64,000 nt of DNA. Source: Pseudeuparius sepicola (lineage: Eukaryota > Arthropoda > Insecta > Coleoptera > Anthribidae). A program made the position numbers and the translations under genes. The notes under the pieces were generated by a model. That model saw only the letters and a program-made list of their open reading frames with translations, did no database searches and was not told the origin of the DNA. The stretch lies in NCBI GenBank assembly GCA_963920635.1, contig OY987298.1, forward strand, positions 53,671,949-53,735,948. Direction: 5' to 3'. Each line of letters begins with the position of its first letter. Position 1 is the stretch's first letter. Shown piece by piece: positions 53,701 through 59,700 of the stretch.

Positions 53701-56700
53701 GAAAAGAACCACAGGCAATAATGCGAGATCTTAACCAAATATTGTACCAAGGTAACTAAGTTGTCAACGGGGAACTTGCACAAAAATTAAATTTGAAAAA
53801 TATTACTTTCAAACGTAATTTATTGCCATTAAATGAACCACAGTTCGCAAAAAATATATTTTTTATTTTTATGTATTAAATATAAGCGATTAAAATCTGC
53901 TTAATTCAAATCATTGTTGTAAAGCGCCCTCCTTGGTTGTGACGTCAAGTAGCTGGTTGGTGGTGGTGTCTCTGGTGGGCGGAGGCACCATGTATAAACT
54001 AATATGGGCGGCACATGTACAAAAACTACAGCACCACGCAAACTTTGTTTAGAAAGATCAAAGCAAACGTCCATCCTTGTCTATCCGTCCTATTATAGTC
54101 AATCTCAGTCTCGATATTGTTGATAATGTTTGAAAAGAGTGTGCTGTATTAAACAGTTATTTACCTTGCGAGATGCGTAAATGCACTTTTTGGCCGAGGA
54201 GGTTGATTAACGCTCGTGTTGCCTCTGGTCTTAAAACTCTCTCCGAGGCCAAAAGGAGCTTACGCATCGAGCAAAGTATTACATTTTTCCTGCTACTGAC
54301 AATTTCATATTAGGTAGTTAAGTACTTTGAATTTAAATACACTATGGACTAGATTGTGAGTAATAATCGTCATAATAACCATTGTCCAATTATTTAAATT
54401 ATTACTAAAAATGATAATCAGTGATAAATATAAGAGGTAGAATGCAGTGATAATTAAAAAAAAAAAGTCTTCTACGATTGAACCCGGGACCTACGAATTA
54501 CTAGTCCCGTGGCCTCACCATTCAGTTAAAGAAGTGCTTGTTAAATTTAAACTTTTAGGCGGTTCTTATTTTTGACCTACATCAGATCCCTCTGGAAATG
54601 GGTCGCCAAACTGTTTATTTTAATGTTAAATTTCCATTCTTCCTTCCCTAATTCTGAGTAGCTGTCACTCCTGTCACTGCCTTCTGGTCGATCGAGCGGT
54701 GTGACGTCACAACCATTCCCGCACTTTTCGTGTCGTTTCAAATGAATAGCTTTCGGTCACAACTTTAATTATTTATTGCAAATTAAATATTGCGATTTGA
54801 GGGCTGATATTTGGTATGTGCTCTTTCTATAGATAGACAAATATATTAAAGAAATAAAAAAATTGTTCAAGTTCCCCATTATGCCTGCCTAGTTGAGGAT
54901 CCTAAGTGGAGCATTTTTGTTTTCAGTGTATAATTCAAGACGTGTGCATTCCTATGCGAAGGTATTTACAAAGCCCAGTAGTTCTTGCTCAACATACAGT
55001 GTGTCATCTATTGATACAGGTATGTTACAACTGGGAGACCATGTAAATTGCGTAATTGTAGTGTTAACAATTAGACTGAAGTATTTAGTTTTTAAATGGC
55101 ACTTAATTTTTAGTTCATTAATTTTATTTCTATTTATCTTGAAAACAGTAGTGTTGTTATTATTATTTATTTACACCAGGGACTCTTTAAAGTAAGGGGA
55201 CCCAGCATTATAATTTCCAAAGTGAGGCCTATTCTTTCCTCATTCTAATGGCATCAGTGATGCCAAGTATGCCATTTTATTGGAGAATCTATGAACAGTG
55301 GCGTAACTTCAAAATATGGGCTCGGAGGCAGGATTTTTTGAGGCCCTTTCTTAAGTTGTAATGCAAAAATTAAACATAAACATTAAAAAATTAAAATAGA
55401 ATATTTATAGCAAAATAGATACAAAAATAAACATAAATAAACTGTAATTCTGCAACGAAACAATCAAAAAAACAAACTTAACTTGATAAATTGTAGTAAT
55501 TAATGATTAATGTCTTAAATGAAAATAACGGGTTTGCAGCCAAAAAACATTTAATATATATTTCTTTCAAATAACCAAGCTTTCGTTCAATATTTTGAAC
55601 TCCTTCAGGGCTAAAAAATATTTATTCAAAGTAAAAAAATTCAATTAAAATTGTTAAAAACACTTACTATTAGATTGAAGCTAATTTCTAGGTTTAAAGA
55701 ATGCAAATGTAATAAATATGTAGCACATACAGGGTGTCTACTTTTAAGTGTATACAAATCGATAAAAAATGTATTTTGTGAGATATTTTCAAAAACCTTT
55801 TTTGTTCGAAAGTTCTTCAAAAAACGCTTCTTTTGACGTTTTTACTTTTGTCAAAATGCAAATCCAGGGACGGCTACGATTTTTTTATACCCCGATTTTC
55901 AAAAAACCATTTAGCGATTTTTTTATTTAAAATCTGACACAACAGCGTTAATCAGGACACACCAAAACCCCCATATACTAAATTTGAACAAAAAATGTAG
56001 AGGGTGTTCGGTTCTACACCGTGTTAAAGTTGAGCAAAATAGGAATTTTAAAGACATCTGGCGAGCCAAGTGTGGCATGGAATCCCTTCAAAACAGTTGC
56101 ATGGACAACAGGACCACTCAAAATGTTGGTGTGAAAAGATTTACTACAAAAATATACAGGGTATTTTTCTCTGAGCCATCTCAAAATTCTGAATTTTTAT
56201 TAAATTTATACTGATCAGGACTGTTGTGAGGGTGTTGACGTGTTAAAAACTTTTATTTCTTACTCATGCCAAAGGTGCCCCTAAGAGTCCGGGGCCCGGA
56301 GGCAATTGCTTCCTCTGCCTCCCGGTAGTTACGCCACTGTCTATGAATATAACAGGTACTTTGATTGTTAGTAAAAATTAATAATGATTTCCATGATTTC
56401 TAAAAATTAGACTTGACAATGTTGTGTATACAAGTGCAGAATGTGGCAACTGTCAAATGAAAAAAATTTATTTTATAGTTGAAATTGATTTCCAACAATT
56501 ATTTCCAGGAATTTAAGTAATAAGTATGGTAAGTCAGTAGTACCGATTTTGCTTATTGAAGAATTTGTCGCTATTGCAGCTTGTTACCAGGTTCCTCAAT
56601 CCATTTGTAATATGTATACTTGACCTTTCTTCCCTTGTTGAATGTATCTACCCAAAGAACTTTCACAGATTTCGGGATGGACTAATAAGATTAGGTCTAG

Positions 56701-59700
56701 TAATTCTAATAATAATAATAATAATAGGACTTTATTGCAAGAATACAGTACAAAACATGTAGGTATCCTGTACAAAGGCGAAGTCTGGCAACATGGTAGT
56801 TTTTCTCGGTGTTCCCAAGGTACCACACAAACTTAAAATAAACTTTTAGTCGTAGATAAAAACTCTTTAAAAAAGATCTGACTGAAGCTTCCTGCTAATA
56901 ATTTAAAATTTTCGAAATACCAAACCAAATAAGAAATTCCACAGAGTACAAGTGCTCCAGCTGTTTGGTTCATTTACCCGTGTTGTTCTGCACAGTTTAT
57001 TTTGAGATTAGTACCATCTTACTGCAAAAGTGCTGTGAATCTCAATTTGATGTTGGCTGTCACATTTTAGCAACGATCACCCAGGAAAATCAACTTTATT
57101 TGGAAACTGGCCCGTGCTTTCCTGCTTTTTTGCTGGTGATAAAAAAGAAGAAACAACTGTACATAAAACCAGGTACCAAAATAAACTTTTTTTGCACATC
57201 CTCAAACACAGCCTACTACAGTGACATACCAGGCCGGACTTCCAATGCTAATGATCATGTTGAGACATTACTTTTAAGCTGATTAAACCCGGACCTCAGA
57301 TATGCATTGTTTGAAGTGCGAAATTGAGGAGGATGACTCATCCTCCCTAACGTCTTGTGATGGATGCAGTCGTCCTGTCCACAAAAGAGCGGAGTGTTCT
57401 GGTCTAGCAGCATCCGAGATCAGAGTATTGGAGCTTAAAGCCAAACGAACCCTAAAATTCTTCTGTCAAGATTGCCAGTCTGGTTTGTTAAACATCCCTA
57501 AACTTATAAAGGCTATTAGCGAATTGAAGGAGGATGTCAAAAGGTTGAAGTCACAACCAAGTTCCAGTGTCACACCTGCCTCGGGCGAGGATTTTTATAG
57601 TGAATTGCAGGATCGTCAGACAAGAGCAAACAACTTAATGGTTTTCAACCTTCCCGAGGGCAATGACGCTCTTGAGATACCACGTTTACTCGGCACCCTG
57701 TCAGATAATCCCCCCGAAATTGTGAAATTTACCAGAATTGGAAAGAAAAACAAAAATGGCTTTAGATCAATTAGAGTAACACTAGCCAGCCAACCTGATG
57801 TGTTTGCTTTGCTGAGAAACCGCTCAAGACTTAAGGGTAAAAAAGTCTATATCAACTCAGACTTGACTCCAAAACAACAAGAAAACGAAAAGGCTCTCCG
57901 AGCTCGGCTAGCAGATCGAATTTCTCAGGGCGAAACTAACTTGACTATCAGATATCGCCAAGGCACTCCTATTATTGTTTCAAAAAACCTGCAAAACGCC
58001 TAATTTCACCCAACAATGAATTCCTCATCTACTTCCAGAATGTCAGAGGCCTCCGCACTAAATCCAATTACCTTTTGAGATCTGTTCCACATTATTGTGC
58101 TTGTCGAAACTTGGCTCAATGAAGCCTACAACGATGCGGAATTGTATATGCAAGACTACAGAATCTATAGAAGGGATCGATCTTTGGAAACAAATCCTTA
58201 TTCCAGAGGTGGCGGCGTACTGATTGCGGTTCGCAGGACCATCAAAAGTAGGCGGCTTCCTGTTGAAGACAACATTGAGGATGTTTTTGTAATTATCGAG
58301 GCAGGAAAGGAAACCCTTATACTGGCTAGCGTATATTTGACCTCGCTCTCCGACTACTGCCTATGTTTCATTCAGTGAAAGTATCGACAGGCTGTCTGAA
58401 ACTTACCCGCAGGCAATGATCGGAATCTTGGGAGATTTTAATTTACCCAATGCTCTGTGGATAAACGATAACCTGAGCTCAGTTGCTACACCCGTGCCCC
58501 CTGCAACTCCTGCTGAGGCGGATTCATTGCTAGTGGTCTCTGGGCTGTGTGTTTTTCACAACTTATTTCAGCTAAATGCTATTACCAACACTTCAAACTC
58601 AATTCTCGATCTTGTACTTTTTCATGAAAATTGTTGTAAGGTTTTTGGTGCTGACGATTGTATTGTGCCTCAGGATGGCTACCACCCGCCTCTGGACATT
58701 ACAGTGCGTTTTGTTTCGGACAATAACAACAGTTCTTCTCTTCGTGATGGCTACTACAGAGATTTTAAATCGGCTGATTATAGTTTGTTAAACGACTACT
58801 TGGGAGCCATAGGCTGGGATGCTCTGTTCGCGGATGTCGGTCTGAACGACATGGTTGATATCTTTTACAATCTTATTTATTCAGCAATAGAAATATATGT
58901 TCCCCTTAAACGAATCCCCTCTGGTAAATTTCCCAGATGGTACTCACCAGAGCTCAGGCACCACATAATGGAAAAAAAGAAGGCACATAAACGCTACAAA
59001 ACTTCGGGTCTTCAGTCCGATTATCGTGAATTCTCTCATCTGCGCTCGATTTGCAAAAGATTATTGGTTGAGTCCAACAATACTTTTATAGCCCTCACTG
59101 AAAACTCCCTGACCACCAACCCTAAACAATTTTGGAACTATGTTAACTCCAAAAGAAAGAGTAGCGATATTCCGTGCAAGTTTTACTGTGATGGAAAAAG
59201 CAGTGATTCTGGCTTAGAAATAGCTAACATGTTTGCCGAGAATTTCTCTAAAATCTATACCTCTAAGCCCTGTTCACATCACCCGCAACCAGACTCTATA
59301 TATAACCACACCATTGTCACTGACTACTACATATCAATCTCAGATGTCTACTCCCACCTTAATTCCTTGGATGCTAACAAAGGACCAGGGCCTGATGGTC
59401 TACCCCCACTATTGCTCAAGCATTGCAGTTTCGTGCTGGCCCGTCCCTTACACATTATTTTTAATTCATCTCTTACTAAAGGAACTTTTCCGGATTTCTG
59501 GAAGCTGAGCTACCTAACGCCTATACATAAATCGGGGAAGAAGGATTTGATAGCAAATTATCGGCCAATTAGTATCTTGAGTGCTATCCCTAAGGTTTTT
59601 GAACTTATACTAACCAAATATTTAACTTCAGTACTGAGCCCATATGTTATCTCAGAGCAGTTTGGCTTTCAGACTGGTAGAAACGCCGAGCTTAACCTGC

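Noticed and set aside
54470..54545. tRNA gene (Thr-AGT-like)
   Set aside because: The A-box and B-box-like segments are present, but acceptor and arm pairing fail and the unit is part of a dispersed hairpin-ended repeat.
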